Below are positions 9,707 to 22,289 of a stretch of 64,000 nucleotides of DNA, piece by piece; position 1 is the stretch's first letter, and every line of letters begins with the position of its first letter. The notes below the pieces were generated by a model. That model made no database searches. It was not told the DNA's origin and saw nothing but the letters and a program-made list of their open reading frames with translations. Source of the DNA: Diphasiastrum complanatum (lineage: Eukaryota > Streptophyta > Lycopodiopsida > Lycopodiales > Lycopodiaceae); contig CM055095.1 in the NCBI GenBank assembly GCA_029204225.1, forward strand, positions 53,105,836-53,169,835, given 5' to 3'. The translations under genes and the position numbers were made by a program.

Positions 9707-12700
9707 CTTCCATTTGCATGCAAACAACAAAAACTATTTTAGAATCACAATATCCTTTGCATTACTTAAAACACAAGGGAACTTTTTAACAAGCTTTAGG
9801 CTTCAATAGGCTCACTACTTTTCAAACTATACATGTGAAGCTAATGTAGCTAGTAAACTCCAATATCTAGATATTATCTCTTTAATGCTCAAAAATTATA
9901 GAATACATTTGTTGCAATAAACTTACCAAGACAACTACTTTTCTAAGGTTCCAGCAATTAGATTGATAAATACACTTTCTTGGAAGCAAAACAAAACATC
10001 CCATGACAATAACATCCAAAGCACATGAATCACAATTGGATTTGATTAGGGGAGAGAGCAATAACACACTTGAATGACAAATATACAAAATTAAAGAAGG
10101 TTAGTAGTTACAAGAGTGAAGTATCATCACGAATTTCTCATATGGGTATCACTTTTGTAAATTCCATTACAAGGTTGTTAACAACGTGTATTCTTGCAAA
10201 CTCTAAAAAGGACTCTATAGCAATATTTTCTCCCCAAGCTTCTTGTTTGCTTAAGTTTAATTTGGGTCAAAATACATATATGAAAGGTTGCTACTCTCCA
10301 TAAGGCCACGACTTGGATAGCTTGGTCCTGGAGCTCTAGTAAAATCTTCGTCAAACGTTTGTGCTGGTCAGAATGCTGGATATCAAGCTGTATATTTTGG
10401 AATTGTGGAATTCTTATCAAGAAATGCATCCGAACGATGATAGAGAAATCAAACATGAAACGTTACATCATCCTGTGAGCCATGTAATATTTTAAATGTT
10501 AAGAGCAAATTTATAATTTTTAGATATAATTGAAATCACAAAACATCATTCAATAATCAAACTCGTCAATGAGACTCTGATAAAGGCTGCATCAATGGGG
10601 AACGTTGGGGGAATGGTGACTATATTAAGGACTATTTTTGGGACGTGCCTATCAAGTGTTTTGTATGCATCATAAACATTCCTCCATGCTTTTGTGGTGG
10701 AACCCTTTGTTGGGAAAGCCGCTTCCATTCATTAGGTTATCATATTCTTGTCTCGAAATTACCACTAACCAGGGTTCTTGTTTCCTTACCTAATCATCGC
10801 CTAATTATGATCCAATTTTTGTCAAGGTCTTGGATTTCTTGTCAAAAGATTCATGTAAATAATAATTTCACTAATTTGATGGTGCTTGCTTGGCAAACAA
10901 ATGAAGACTATAGAAGGTCTTCAACTTTTGGGCAGCCATGGAGAAGCATGCATGAGTTGAGGTAGGAGGAGAACAAACCCACATGAGGAATAGTGACTTT
11001 GAAGCCATGGAGCTTGAATTTAACATGCAAGGAGAGGGAAGAAAGGAATATGTGGGTAAAAGGGGTTCTTTACAACATTAGTCACTAAACTGTGCAAGAG
11101 CTCGTGATCTCAAAAAGCTTCCATAGAAAAATGTGTTTCCACAAGTGCATATCCTCGACAAAGGATACACATGGCTTGATACCCACGCGGCATAGAAAGC
11201 GATAGAAAGACCCTTAATAGGCAAAAATCACAACAATCACAAGAGTTTAAGTTGTCGCATTAAGAGACCAAAAAGAAATCAACAGCAATTTTCAATTTAA
11301 TATAAGAATAAAGGTGAATACTTAAAGACAATGAATTATCAATCAAAAAGTAAGAGGAATGGAGGTATGGGAAGTAAGACAATGACTTAAGCCACTTGTT
11401 ACGAGAAGAGTACAAGGAATCAATATCATTGACTTTAGAACAAGGGATGAAGAGAAATTTCATGAAAGAAAAGTGCTACCAAAAATGATGTACCGACTAT
11501 GTAAAAATGCATGAGATTGGTTTAATGAGGCAACTAGGTAGCTTTGTTGCCAAGTCAAGACAAATTGGGCTACATATCTTCCCTCCTACATCCACACCTT
11601 CAATTGGTATTTTTTCCACAATTGTCAGATCATGCAAGCTTTTCAGAGAGTATGTTTTCTCACTTTTTTTATCTTGTTTAAACAACAAAGCCCCAAGACC
11701 CAAAAAGAAGTCGACTTCCAAAAATATGATTTCAAAATTCTTTCAGGGCAACGAATATTTTTCAAAGTGAAAAAAAATCCAATAACAAAAGGGTTTTGTA
11801 ATACACAATGAAACGTTCAGAACGAAAAGGTACGTAACAGGTATTTATGTTTGTTCAGCATTATGTTGTAAGATGCCAAGTTAGCCAATTTTAGCAGAGC
11901 TTATTAGTAACTACCAATTTGTAATTTGAATTGATTTGAGAATTAATAAAGAACCAAATTGAGATTGAGAGTATGAATGGAAGGGCAGCATATCTATAAA
12001 AGCAACATTTTAACTAAGCACCCTGCTACCTCCTCGGGATCTAGAATATCATCAAAAAGAATTATCATCTAGGGTAATAGAAGAATTGAACTCTTCTCAC
12101 AAGAGCTAAACCACTTACAACATTGTGTAGTTATGAGACCTTATAGAAACCTAAGGAAGCGGATGGCGGATGCGAACGCGCGTCCGCGTCCGGACGCGTC
12201 CCATTTTTTTTTTTTTTAGTTTTTAAAAAAAAAAATTAGACTTAATTTTTTTTTAAAAAGGAAAATGAGTCCAGGGGTGCGTCCGGACCCCGGACCAGTC
12301 AGTTTTTTTAATTTTTTCTGGGGTTACTTATAAAAAAAAAAAATTGGACGCGTCTGACCCCGCATCCGGGGGTCTGACGCGTCCGGGTCCGGACACCGGA
12401 CGCGGGCATTCCGGCCCGGACCCTCATGTCTGCAACATATCCTATCTTTCCAAAGCAGACTGCATTAGTCTTGAAAAGTTACATGGAGTTTAAAGGAGTA
12501 TGTACAAGGATTTAGAACACCTTCATTCTCATAATTTTCTTAAAAGGAAATTTCACAAACTCAAACTCCTTAAAAACAAATTTCAGACAACATCTAGATC
12601 CCAAATGATGTTATCTTAATAAACAGTCTATTCCTTCCTAATAGCAATTGTTAAATCTGAGCCAAAGTAGTAGTGTCCTTAGTTATCATAGATTATCATT

Positions 12701-12996
12701 ACTATTCACTTGTTTCGAATATCTGGATTAGCTATTCGCAAGCATAAACATATGCTACTTATACACTAATTCTGAAGAATTTCATTTAAGAAGCGTTACA
12801 GTTGATGTCAATTTGTACATTGATCTTTGTCACGAGATGCACCATGCTGCAGTTCTTATTACGCAATGGGATATGTTCAACAGCCTTACATAGCACATTT
12901 AACAAAGGAAGAACTGAATCAAGAGACAAATCTAGTATGGTCTCTAAATTCCAAAAGCATGAGAGTAACCTTTTGGATAAATAAACTTTCATCTAC
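9707..12996 (-). other. 3.3-kb intron between seventh exon and microexon
   Basis: GTAGAT at the 5' end and GGAAG at the 3' end. It is mostly AT-rich, unrecognised sequence. The only structured part is the GC-rich foldback at 12160-12425. Short open frames here (for example 10645-10965) show no domain and are not supported as genes. Confidence 0.7.
12160..12425. mobile_element. CpG-rich foldback element
   Basis: GC-rich ends, with GCGTCCGCGTCCGGACGCGTCC on the left and inverted CCGGACGCG/GACGCGTCCGGG blocks on the right, surround two A/T homopolymer-rich inner parts. The layout matches the other CpG-rich miniature elements here (619, 14299, 32675, 58708), but the sequence family is different. 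Exact ends and target duplication are not resolved. Confidence 0.45.
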
Positions 12997-13120
12997 CTTA
13001 GAAGGCGTATCTCATTGCAAAAATCTTCTGTATTCTCCTTGGTCAGATCCTGTTCAAGCATCAGCTTTATTGCCACCTCAGTACCACGCCAAATACCACG
13101 AAAAACTTCCCCAAATGATC
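12997..13120 (-). CDS. Raf-like kinase gene, seventh exon (ATP loop, catalytic lysine, helix C)
   Basis: A 124-nt exon with acceptor AAGCACAG and donor CTAAG|GTAGAT. It completes the glycine loop (GSFGEVFRGIW), carries the conserved lysine in VAIKLMLEQDLT, and gives helix C with its conserved glutamate in DFCNEIRLL. All residues needed for ATP positioning in this part of the domain are present, and there is no frameshift or stop, which argues for a functional gene. It ends in phase 2 and needs one base from the next exon, supplied by the microexon at 9687-9706. Confidence 0.92.
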
Positions 13121-14298
13121 CTGTGCTTAGTAAAGTTAAAAATATGAACTGTGGTTTATCTTGCTATGCCAGAGATCTCCAGTGAGCTTAAATACTTTCT
13201 AGCACAAAAGTTGATAAAGGGTATATGTAGGAAACACACATTGTACAAGCATCCTGGGCAAGAATAACACTTCTCAGAATATTAGGAATTTCGCTTCATT
13301 TACGAAACCTAGAGAGAGATCTTAAGCAAACCTTTTACTTGAAGACAACAAACTACGGAAACAAGGACAAGGATATCAGCCATGATAGAAAATGCGCAAC
13401 AAGATTCAACAACCCTTTAAACCTCAAAAGCAAACACCAAAAGCATAGTTTTGCACCAGTGGTCGCAGCAATAATAGGTGTGCTGAATGATTTTCTTCTT
13501 ACAGTGCAAAATTTCTTGGTCACAATAACCTTATTCCAGCCAATATAGCAAAGAGAATGAATCATGATAATAGGCAGGAATGACAGTGAAAATGAGCGAG
13601 GCCACAAAAACCCCGAAAACAGAATCACATGGAAGAACTTGGTCATAGAGCTTCTTTTTGTAAACAAAATAAACGTACCATGATTCCTTTGTACAAGAGG
13701 CTAGAGCACACAAAGTATCTCATTACCAGTTACGCATACTTTTTCTGTAGGGCAATCATCATTCACTTGGAATCTGGTTACTCACAGACTTCTCTCTCAA
13801 CTTGTGCTTGTAATTGGGTCACGATATATATCTATTTGTGAAATTGGAATTATCAAAGGCAAGAAAAAATATTTCTGCTACGACAAAAAAATTGTATGAT
13901 CCTCACAAAATCGAAAACCCTTCAGCACTTGATTACTTATAGTAACACTTTAACAACACATTTTCATGTGAATGAGAACAGAAAATTTTACAAGCGAACT
14001 AATATTACTCTAATTGAGATGCTAATCCATCTAAATGCCGTTGCCATTGCCAATGCAGTGATCAAGCACCTCTCTTTGACTCATTCTACCTTTCAAGATT
14101 AGCTTCACATGACATTCTAACTGAACATATTAAAGATAACTTCAATTCATACTAACGCATTCCAGGCTGTCGTTCCGAAATTAACCCTGAAAAAAATAAG
14201 TACAATTCATCTTTTTCTTTTTTTGTTAATGAGGTTTTGAGCCTAAAAGACATCCTCCATCCATACAAATGTGCTATTGGACATACACGCCTTAGTTG

Positions 14299-14515
14299 CC
14301 CGTTCCGGAACAGAACGCGTTCCAGAATGCGTTCCGTTCCGGAACGATGCCCTCAAAAAAAAATAAAAAAATACATTTTTTTTACTAAGGATTTAATTCA
14401 TATAAATAATTAAAATAATTAAATTTATATGAATACCATTCCGACCAGGAACGTTCCGGAACGTACAGAATGTTCCAACCCATTTTGGTGAGAACGGGCT
14501 TCTAAGATATTACAC
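14299..14515. mobile_element. GTTCCGGAAC foldback (probable hAT-like miniature element)
   Basis: About 217 bp with GCCCGTTCCGGAACAG at the left and GAACGGGCTTC at the right, so the termini share (A)GCCCGTTC in inverted orientation. Internal GTTCCGGAAC palindromes surround an AT-rich core. The near-repeat TACACGCCTT/TACACGCTTT flanks it, consistent with a decayed target duplication. There is no coding capacity. Confidence 0.45.
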
Positions 14516-15133
14516 GCTTTGCTCTACGTATTAAAGAGAAAGAGCAACATCATTTGGGGCACTGAACTGGAAGATTTAAGCAAACTGCAGTAAGCATCTT
14601 TGAATCCCCTGAAAATTGGGTCCCATTGCTTATACAGCAAAGGAGTTTATTAAATAATGACCAAACTATCAACAATTATTTACCGTTTGAATGGATCCAA
14701 TTGCATATGCATGGAGTGTAAAGTCAACACCAATAGAACAGTTGGGTTGAAGACTCGGGCAAACGTGCACCCCCAACAAACCAAGAGCTGATCAACATAG
14801 TGCTCATTGTTTAAGATTTCAGATCGGTGCTGTTGGAGCGTATGAGGCCAAAAGTACATCCTTCATTTATACAAACAATGCTCATAGTGCTCATAGAAGT
14901 TGGCTCATTATTTTTTTAGTACATACTACTCCTTCAATCATAATTTTCATTAATCCAAATTTTTTTTATCATAAACTGTGCTGGCGAATGAATCTATTTC
15001 CGTTTATCCGCACCAGCCCTTATCGGCTTTCTTTGGTAAATCAATGATCAAAGCAGGATGGCAACAATCTTGGAGCTAACTGTTCCCTCAATGTTTGTAA
15101 AAATAAAGAAGTTTCTCTTGCATTAGATCGACT

Positions 15134-15574
15134 GTGATGCTTAGTGACAAAAAACGAACCACACTTCATGCATTATTTATAGCTTTAATCTGGAAGCGAA
15201 AGCGGGTGCAAACGAGAAAGATTTGCAAGACAAAGCCAAGTGCCTGTTACAGAATGAAGTCAAGCGGACCTCCTGCTCAAAGAAGAAAGTGGGCACAGAT
15301 CCTAGAAGCAACGAATGCTGAGTCGTTTAGCAATTTCATTCATAATACTGATAGAAATGCTCTTTGTGATAAGCTAAGGATTAACAAAAGAGAGACCATT
15401 ATGACAGGATATTTTATGAGACACTGGGACCTTGAGAATTTGCATACTACTCAAAGAGATCATGGTAATTGGACTTTAAAAGGGGACACCAAAAAGCAAA
15501 AAATCACATGTAAAAATATCTATGAAGCTTTCAAAGATAAAAATAGCACTTATGCTTGGTTCAACGTGAAGTAA
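15134..15574 (+). CDS. unrecognised 146-codon open frame within an intron
   Basis: An open frame with a lysine/arginine-rich product. It contains no motif I can name, no obvious promoter and no homologous copy elsewhere in the window. It could be a fragment of an unknown mobile element or chance. It lies in the antisense orientation inside the 3.6-kb kinase intron. Reported as the longest unexplained frame in the left half; probability of being a real gene is low. Confidence 0.15.
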   Translation: MMLSDKKRTTLHALFIALIWKRKRVQTRKICKTKPSACYRMKSSGPPAQRRKWAQILEATNAESFSNFIHNTDRNALCDKLRINKRETIMTGYFMRHWDLENLHTTQRDHGNWTLKGDTKKQKITCKNIYEAFKDKNSTYAWFNVK

Positions 15575-16698
15575 AACTTATTTGACCCACAATGGAGGCA
15601 ACCGTTTAATAACGCCAGACATTCAGTACATTTGGTTTTCAAGAAAAAATGGACAAAAATTGTGCTCAATCTAGTACATTTCGATGTTTGGGGACCCTTC
15701 ATGTCCTTGGTTTTTTTTGGGGGGGGAGATTTTTGAAGATGTTTCAAACTTTTCCGGAATGTTCTAGTGTACCCACAACAGTATGGAGCATAGAAACTCA
15801 AAATCTGCTAAATCTAATTGCTTATTGTGTTAAATTTTGCCTTGAGAATGTCAGAAACTAACCATTATTGGCCTTTAATCTTCTGCCAAGGTTCTGCAAT
15901 GAAGATAGACTCAATGCAGATTAAAACACCTTCCAGCATTCATCTCTCTTGGTGTACTGCCTTGGTAGTGGTTTTTCCAGAAATGGATTTAATAATGATC
16001 CAAATCTCAAAAAGATTTGTCAAATGGATCTTTGCATTGTTTCACCATATCACAAGCCTCACATGAGTATGGCTCTCTAGCATGCAACTGCTACTAGGAC
16101 CATCACCATCTTCTCTCATTATCCTATTTAACATTTCTATCCTTTTGTGCCCTTATTCAATTTGCTCAAGCTACTTCAGTTCATCCAAGATTGTAGAAGA
16201 CCCAAGCCCTCAGAGCATAGTTCAATCACAAATTGATTAACCTAAAAATTCCCTTTAGGGGATTTTGAAAATCATTAAATTCTCATTTATGATGAGTCAC
16301 CTAGTGATAAAGAATAGTCTGTCAAAGTTGAAAGCCTCCTTGAGGTGTACTTGATCGCTAAAGGTTAATGGGAAAGTACGCACCATTCATAGGCACTTAC
16401 AGCCTATCATTAATGTTCCTGCATCTTTCTAGTAAGTTCAACCTCAACCATCAAGACACATGATGAACTAAAGACAGCAATTTCATGCTTGCGATCAAAA
16501 TAATGTTCACATAGAATGCATAAGATTCAAAAGCACTAATTTTATGTCTTTAAACCACGTCCAGTGGGCTCAAATTTGTGCTTCCAGTATACTCTCCCTT
16601 ACCATTTATTAAAATGCACAAAAATTAGGGAGCAGAGACCAAAAAAAAGAAATTACACAAACAGATGCCTTTAAATGAGTGGTACAACAAAAGCTAAC

Positions 16699-17035
16699 CG
16701 ATTCCCACACGAATTCCAATGCGTAGTTCAGAGAAGTCAATGTTCCACTCAGCATATGGCATCAGGGTATGCCTTTGCAAAACATCCAAGCTTGACAGCA
16801 TAGCTTTCTGTGCTGGTGAGTTGTCTGGATAATTAAGAGCAGCAACCTTTGCAGGCAACTCCATTTGTCGGAAATCACACTCGGATGTTCTTTCACTTGA
16901 AGCTTCAAAAGATGTGTTCTCTGGATAGCCACTTGAATTAGTAGTGCCATCGTTTGCTGATAAACACCAGTCATTTGCAGGACTGTCCTTATTTGCATGT
17001 GCCGAACTATGTCTTTCCTCCATGTGCCCAGAAGC
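16699..17035 (-). CDS. Raf-like kinase gene, sixth exon (linker and start of kinase domain)
   Basis: The largest exon seen: 337 nt, acceptor CTATTCAG, donor ATCG|GTTAGC. It starts ASGHMEERHSS and continues through about 80 polar residues with no recognised domain. It ends in MPYAEWNIDFSELRIGIRVG, the entry to the kinase domain of plant Raf-like MAPKKK-type Ser/Thr kinases. The final residues are the first part of the glycine-rich ATP-binding loop, which is completed by the exon at 12997-13120 (G plus GA makes glycine). From memory, the nearest Arabidopsis relatives are the At3g58640 type, a subfamily distinct from CTR1 and EDR1; the subfamily assignment is tentative. Confidence 0.9.
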
Positions 17036-17441
17036 CTGAATAGAGGTTTTGACAACCAGTTAAACCCTGTTATTTCTCTAATCTGGAAGGGAGTATCAAT
17101 CAACCTAAGCTGTATGAATAATATGAAGTTCTAACTGCTGAAAATTTTTCAACATCTAGAAAATGGTCATGCTCCATCACTCTCAATGCCACTTGGCTTT
17201 TGACACAGTCCGTTTCAATACATTCATAAGATATCTATTTGTAAGAAAGAAAGAAAGTTTCAGGCTACTTTTATGTTTGAATAATTTTATGGAATGGACC
17301 ACCTCTGCATCTTGAATAGAAAGTTAAAATTCTTGTAAAGAGTTCCTGTAACATGAATTTCACCAATCTAAGTTTTCTAAAGCAACCCATCCATGCTCAG
17401 CAACACATCATCATGCTGAAAAATTCTAACCATGAATTTAC
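17036..17441 (-). other. short intron between fifth and sixth exons
   Basis: A 406-bp intron with GTAAAT at the 5' end and CTATTCAG at the 3' end. It is AT-rich and no mobile element is recognised in it. Confidence 0.75.
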
Positions 17442-17565
17442 CTGCTTACTTTCACCATGACGTTCTTGATAGAGAACTTCATGGGAGATTTTCTTTCTCT
17501 CATCTTCTGTCCATCTTGCTTCACTCTGACTTTGCTTCATCACTTCATTCATAGCCCGTACAACC
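17442..17565 (-). CDS. Raf-like kinase gene, fifth exon seen (helical linker)
   Basis: A 124-nt exon with acceptor CTGTTAG and donor AAGCAG|GTAAAT. After one base that completes the previous codon it encodes 41 residues, starting VVRAMNEVMKQSQSEARW and ending with an acidic/basic segment and SKQ. The RAMNE-MKQ...ARWTEDER pattern resembles the linker I recall from the plant Raf-like kinases that carry an EWNIDFSEL motif before the kinase domain. It ends in phase 0 and is followed by a 406-bp intron, so exons 5 and 6 form a compact pair within a gene of giant introns. Confidence 0.85.
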
Positions 17566-20500
17566 CTAACAGAAATTTTTTATTCAGGAAACAATTTCTT
17601 TTAAACTAGTAGGAGCTGCCTGGATACCCAATAGCTTCCAGATATCATTCTTACAAGAGAGGCAAAGTTCATTTTGTTAGTATAACACTTTTCTATTCTC
17701 TCATTCCTGAAATGCAAAGCAAACATTGAAAAGCAATGCTACATAAACCAAACTTGCAAAGATCAACAAAAGGATTAAATTGAAAGAACTACATAAGCAT
17801 CAGTTGAATGAGCTGTGAACTGACGAGTGACCTCCACTATTTCAGTCTGAAATAGCCTCCAATAAACACCACATATTATGTCTCATTGCTAGGTCGAAAG
17901 ACTGAACACATGACAGAACAAACCTTACCCAGTCTCCATATATTAAATAAATAAAAGCAGATGCACACATGAAAATTTAAGCAACAAATCATGTCAACGA
18001 GTTGGCAAGTTTCTCTTACAGGAGCACTTCTTACTGTGCTCAATATGAGCTAAGCCAGCCTTCAACCAAGCTGGGTCTTAAGGTAAATTATCTAAGAAGA
18101 GGATAACAGAAAATCACTACAAAACCAAACATACATAAGAAACTGTGACAAAGGAAGCAAACATGATTTTTTGCTTCAAACGTGGCAAGAGAAGAAAATG
18201 ATTTTCTAGAAAAGATCAAATCGCTTGGTTAAGACTAAAAAGGAGGTAGAATGCACACTTATCCTTCTTATTGACATTTTGGTTCATTCCCTTAAGAATG
18301 GGCATCTCCTTGATACTAACAATCCCTAGTGAAGGTTATCCATGCTTACGCAATACTTCATATGATAGACATTGATTTTGAACATTGTCCACTAACTGAC
18401 TTGATCTTAGCTCTCTGCATTCTCACGTCTCTGAAAAGTGATGTATTCTATGGAATCTTTAGCTACCAATTACATTAACAGTGTAATAATATTTACTAAA
18501 AGCTTCAGCATGCACCAAGAAGAAGGAAAACCATAAAAAACCATCCAAGATGACTGCAAAGTTTGGGAAGCAGTCTGAAGTATGTACAGGAAAGTCGGCA
18601 TGAAGACCATCAACATCCTCAAATGTATCATCTTTACAAGTGCTGATCTAAGACGCTAAGTCTTAAGATCTATAAGAAGTCTTGCTTGTGTTTATTTAGC
18701 ATAAAGGTCAGACAGTGCAAGTGGGCTTCCACATGGGAGTAATTCATCCCAAAACTCCCCAATAACTTTAGAGAAGACAAAGGAGGCGACCATTCTCAAA
18801 AGATAGGATTCATGGGTGTCCCTTGCTAGAGAGATAATAATACTACGAAAAAAAAAATTTAATTACAGTATGTTGAGAACGACTAATGAGACCCATTAAC
18901 TTATAATAGCGATTACCTTGAAGAAATTAGTTCAACTAAAAACAAAATAGATTACGACACTTCTGTATCCATAGTACATACAAGTAGAATATTCACGTGA
19001 GATTTGATGATGAGAGCAACCTTACATACTTTTTATGAATAGATTTGTAGGGGCCATTTGTTTCAAATTTCCCAATTTTAAAACCGACAAAAAATTGTTG
19101 CTCCCACTCCTACTTCTATTTGCAATACCTTCCACTTACAATCTCAAATCATAAGCATTGACACTTAGTTTCCAGATATATCATAAGTAGCGAGCATGGG
19201 AACTTGGTCTTTTCACTTTCCGAGGTTTCCAATTTTGATGATATGCTAGTTTGAGGACATCATAAATGCTAAACACCTTTTTGAGTTGTAAAGATAAAAC
19301 AAGAAGCTCTAAAAACATGATCTAATGCAAAACTGAAGATGCTACAAAAAACAAAGCTAAGGAGTTAGGGTTGATTACTGTATACCTTGAATTGAAGAAC
19401 CCCAATGACATTGGCTATAATTAGAGGCAATCCTTGGTAACTAGTGGGGGGGAATCTCCTTTCAAAGGTGGGCTATAGTAGTATCGAACAACATGACCAA
19501 GTCTTGTGGATGGATTGTCTTGCTGGTGCAATCTTCCAAGCTCAGAGATGAACATGGCTAATTGTGAGGAGAGTGTTTTGTATATATTCTAGTGGATTTC
19601 AATACTTCGTAGGATCTAGACAAATGCCAAAATATAAGGACTTCACACAAGACTTGCCACATCAATCTCAAACAACAAGCCCAATTTGTGTCTATAAGCC
19701 ATGCACACTACATCTTTCTCACATACACCTTAAAGGAATAACCCACACACTTCCAAAAAATATCTCAACAAATGCAGCTGGCTGTCTTTCTAAATAAAGA
19801 GAGCATATTCCTTAGTATAATCATGGCTCCTAGTCTCATGTTGTCATATTCATCTGTATCCTTGTCGCATTGTAAAAATGTAAAATTATATATATATGTG
19901 CTACCGACTTGTGGTGACTTTGTAAAATATGTCGATAGCAGGTTCACTTGCTTGAAGTGACATGCTTATATTTGGCATATGGGAACTAGGTCATATTTAA
20001 AGGCTATGGATGTGTCAAAGTTTAGTGGGTGATTGAGGGTTTACATATGTGAGCCCTTGGAGACGCATTCCTCAATCATTCTTGTGCACTCTCTTAGGAT
20101 TTATACATCGTACTCTAAAAAGTGAAAGATTTTGCTTCCATCTTGTGCATTTTAAAAAATGGATTGTAATAGTAGGTGTTAGAGCATTTGAATTTTAAAA
20201 ATTCTAAGAAGATTTAAATGTTCCTAATCTTATGCTACGTGGACTTTCCAACACCCATAAACCCAAATCAAAAGGTAGCACTCCACTTTTGGAGCTTTAC
20301 TTTCCTAGTTGGATTTCCAAAATCACAAACTTGGTGCCTTTTAGTGGATCATTGATGTTTTCAGCTTCCTAGGCTAGTCGTTCCCTCTTTCTAGCCTTTG
20401 TTCAGCCTCTTTTTGAGGAAAATCAGTTTCTTGCTCAATTTTGATAAATCAGTGCTTTTGCAATGCTAGTGGTCTTCTAGACGTAGGTCATTGCTAGCAA

Positions 20501-22110
20501 GCCCGAGATATGTTAGTGTTTTGTGGCCCAATTTGCTTTCAACCCTTGTATATAGAGTTTAGTTTGCTGATTTTTGCAAGCTTCTGACTAGTCTATGCAT
20601 ATAAGCTTTTTGCTAAGTCTATCACACCTTTAATAGTCAAGTATGCATGCTTATGAAGAGTCTAGCCATGATGCTAAGAGATTGAATGTTGTTTTTTGAA
20701 AACTTGATGCTATGGAGCTGTGATCAAGCAAACATTGCATCAATTAAAGTTTGACAAACCTGGAATGACCCTAAAAGAGTAAACGAAATCACAATGATAG
20801 GTATGGAGCAATTTCTAGGACAACAAGGTTTGGAGACTGAAGTTCTCCCACCTCTCCTATGGTTCTTCTCTTTTTTGAATATCCATTGCTCTTGTATGTT
20901 GCAAGATTGCCATATTGTAGCACTAAGGATTACCATCGTTTCCTAATTAAAGGACCTTGCATGTGGATCCTTGAAGATGCATATCCATTGGGTCTAATCT
21001 TACCGTATATTTGCTTGCTCATACTGCTCTCTTTCTTTGGATTCAAATTAGCAGTGTATATCGATATATGAATGTAGATAAGTGTATGTTGACATTATAT
21101 TCTAGAAGTGTACATATGTAATTCCTTTGGACGCTGGTTGAGACTCATGGGATAATACATATGCAACTATTGGAAATTGAGGCACAAGATGGGTCAAAGA
21201 TTCTTATAGAGAGAATTTCTACTCATTGCAACCATTGTGTTAGGAATAGACTCACTAGGTAGCCAAGCTGTCTATTCCACTGGTGGGTGGCAAATTGTTA
21301 GGGAAAAGGCATATGCTTGGGCGTGGCAAGGTTCTTGTAATGAAAACATATTGCATAGATGGTTGAACTACATCTAACTTGTCCCCTAACTTGATTAGTA
21401 TTGTATAGGAGTATTCCTGAAATCTAGATCATGTTGCTTGGAGCCTGATGCATATGCCCAACAACTGGGTTGTGGCCTTACATGGTGTAAACTAGTATGC
21501 CTTGTGATTATGATAATGGGAGTATTAGTTGGGATAGTGTACAGGGTTTCTAGCATACATGCATCTATGGTGCATGTATGCTAGCATACATCATGTTTAA
21601 TGCTTTAATATATGTTAATTTTGTCAAAAAAAAATTTATTTTCAAATATGATTATTCTTGATATTGCAATTGGCAATAACTTTTTGTCGTATATCTCTCT
21701 CTAATAGAATAAATTCCAATTTCGATTATTACCATGATGAGGTTCATTAGAACAAGATATTTCCTACATTTGAGTGATGATCAAGTCACATAAATAATTT
21801 TTTTAAAATGCAAAAATTCTGACTTAATCATAGAGGTTGCAATCGTGTTTGCTACATTTGAGTAATGATCATGTCACAAGAATAATTTCTCTCATAAATC
21901 ATATCATATTCCAACAAAATCAAAATTTGATAAAAAAAACTCTAAAAGCTTAGATTCATGTATTCCAAGCATGCAAATGTCATAATTTGGCATCCTTTCC
22001 AATAGGACAACAATCCTAGAGTTCCAAAAGGACTCAAGAGATTCTAGCATCATGTCACCACCTTTAAAAATTTTATTTGATAAAGACTAAGAAAACAAGT
22101 ACATCCATAC
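17566..22110 (-). other. 4.5-kb intron between fourth and fifth exons
   Basis: GTATGG at the 5' end and CTGTTAG at the 3' end. It is AT-rich throughout, with no recognised transposon, RNA gene or coding exon. The only structural feature noted is the 14-bp perfect hairpin at 21550-21584. A possible exon near 17817-17870 was tested and rejected because it is not open in the required phase. Confidence 0.7.
21550..21584. repeat. perfect 14-bp hairpin
   Basis: CTAGCATACATGCA (21550-21563), a 7-nt loop TCTATGG, then TGCATGTATGCTAG (21571-21584). A partial third copy (CTAGCATACAT) overlaps the right arm. Small and isolated; it could be a remnant of a miniature element. Confidence 0.85.
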
Positions 22111-22188
22111 CTTACAACATTATCACTAATCTCAAGGGTACTTCTCTTTCTCACTCTTCGAACATCGCATGACAATGAATGAGGTATC
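22111..22188 (-). CDS. Raf-like kinase gene, fourth exon seen
   Basis: A 78-nt exon after a T-rich tract ending TGTATGACAG and before the consensus donor GTAAG|GTATGG. It encodes a basic stretch starting IPHSLSCDVRRVRKRS and ending ISDNVVR. The phase-2 end (AG plus G) makes an arginine codon with the next exon at 17442, so the protein reads continuously into VVRAMNEVMKQ. The RRVRKRS cluster could be a phosphorylation or nuclear-targeting site, but that is speculation. The strong splice sites and perfect phase on both sides support the call. Confidence 0.72.
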
Positions 22189-22289
22189 CTGTCATACAAA
22201 ACAAAGCATGTAAAAAAAAAGCTTGATAATGTTATCAACCTTTTTAACTCTAGCTCATCGTGCTTCTACATGTTCCAAATTGTGCCACG

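Larger units (their letters stand above)
13121..16698 (-). other. 3.6-kb intron between sixth and seventh exons
   Basis: GTTAGC at the 5' end and AAGCACAG at the 3' end. It contains a GTTCCGGAAC foldback (14299-14515) and an unrecognised 146-codon open frame (15134-15574). The remainder is AT-rich with nothing recognised. Confidence 0.7.

Noticed and set aside
9188-9730. 180-codon minus-strand frame with serine-leucine repeats
   Set aside because: The repeats are translated CT microsatellite and the rest is pre-RT LINE sequence. The frame also crosses the microexon in the wrong phase.
17817-17870. Candidate exon (TEIVEVTRQFTAHSTDAY) between the fourth and fifth kinase exons
   Set aside because: Exons 4 and 5 join as phase 2 plus one base. 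In that phase the segment contains an in-frame TAG, so it cannot be a constitutive exon.
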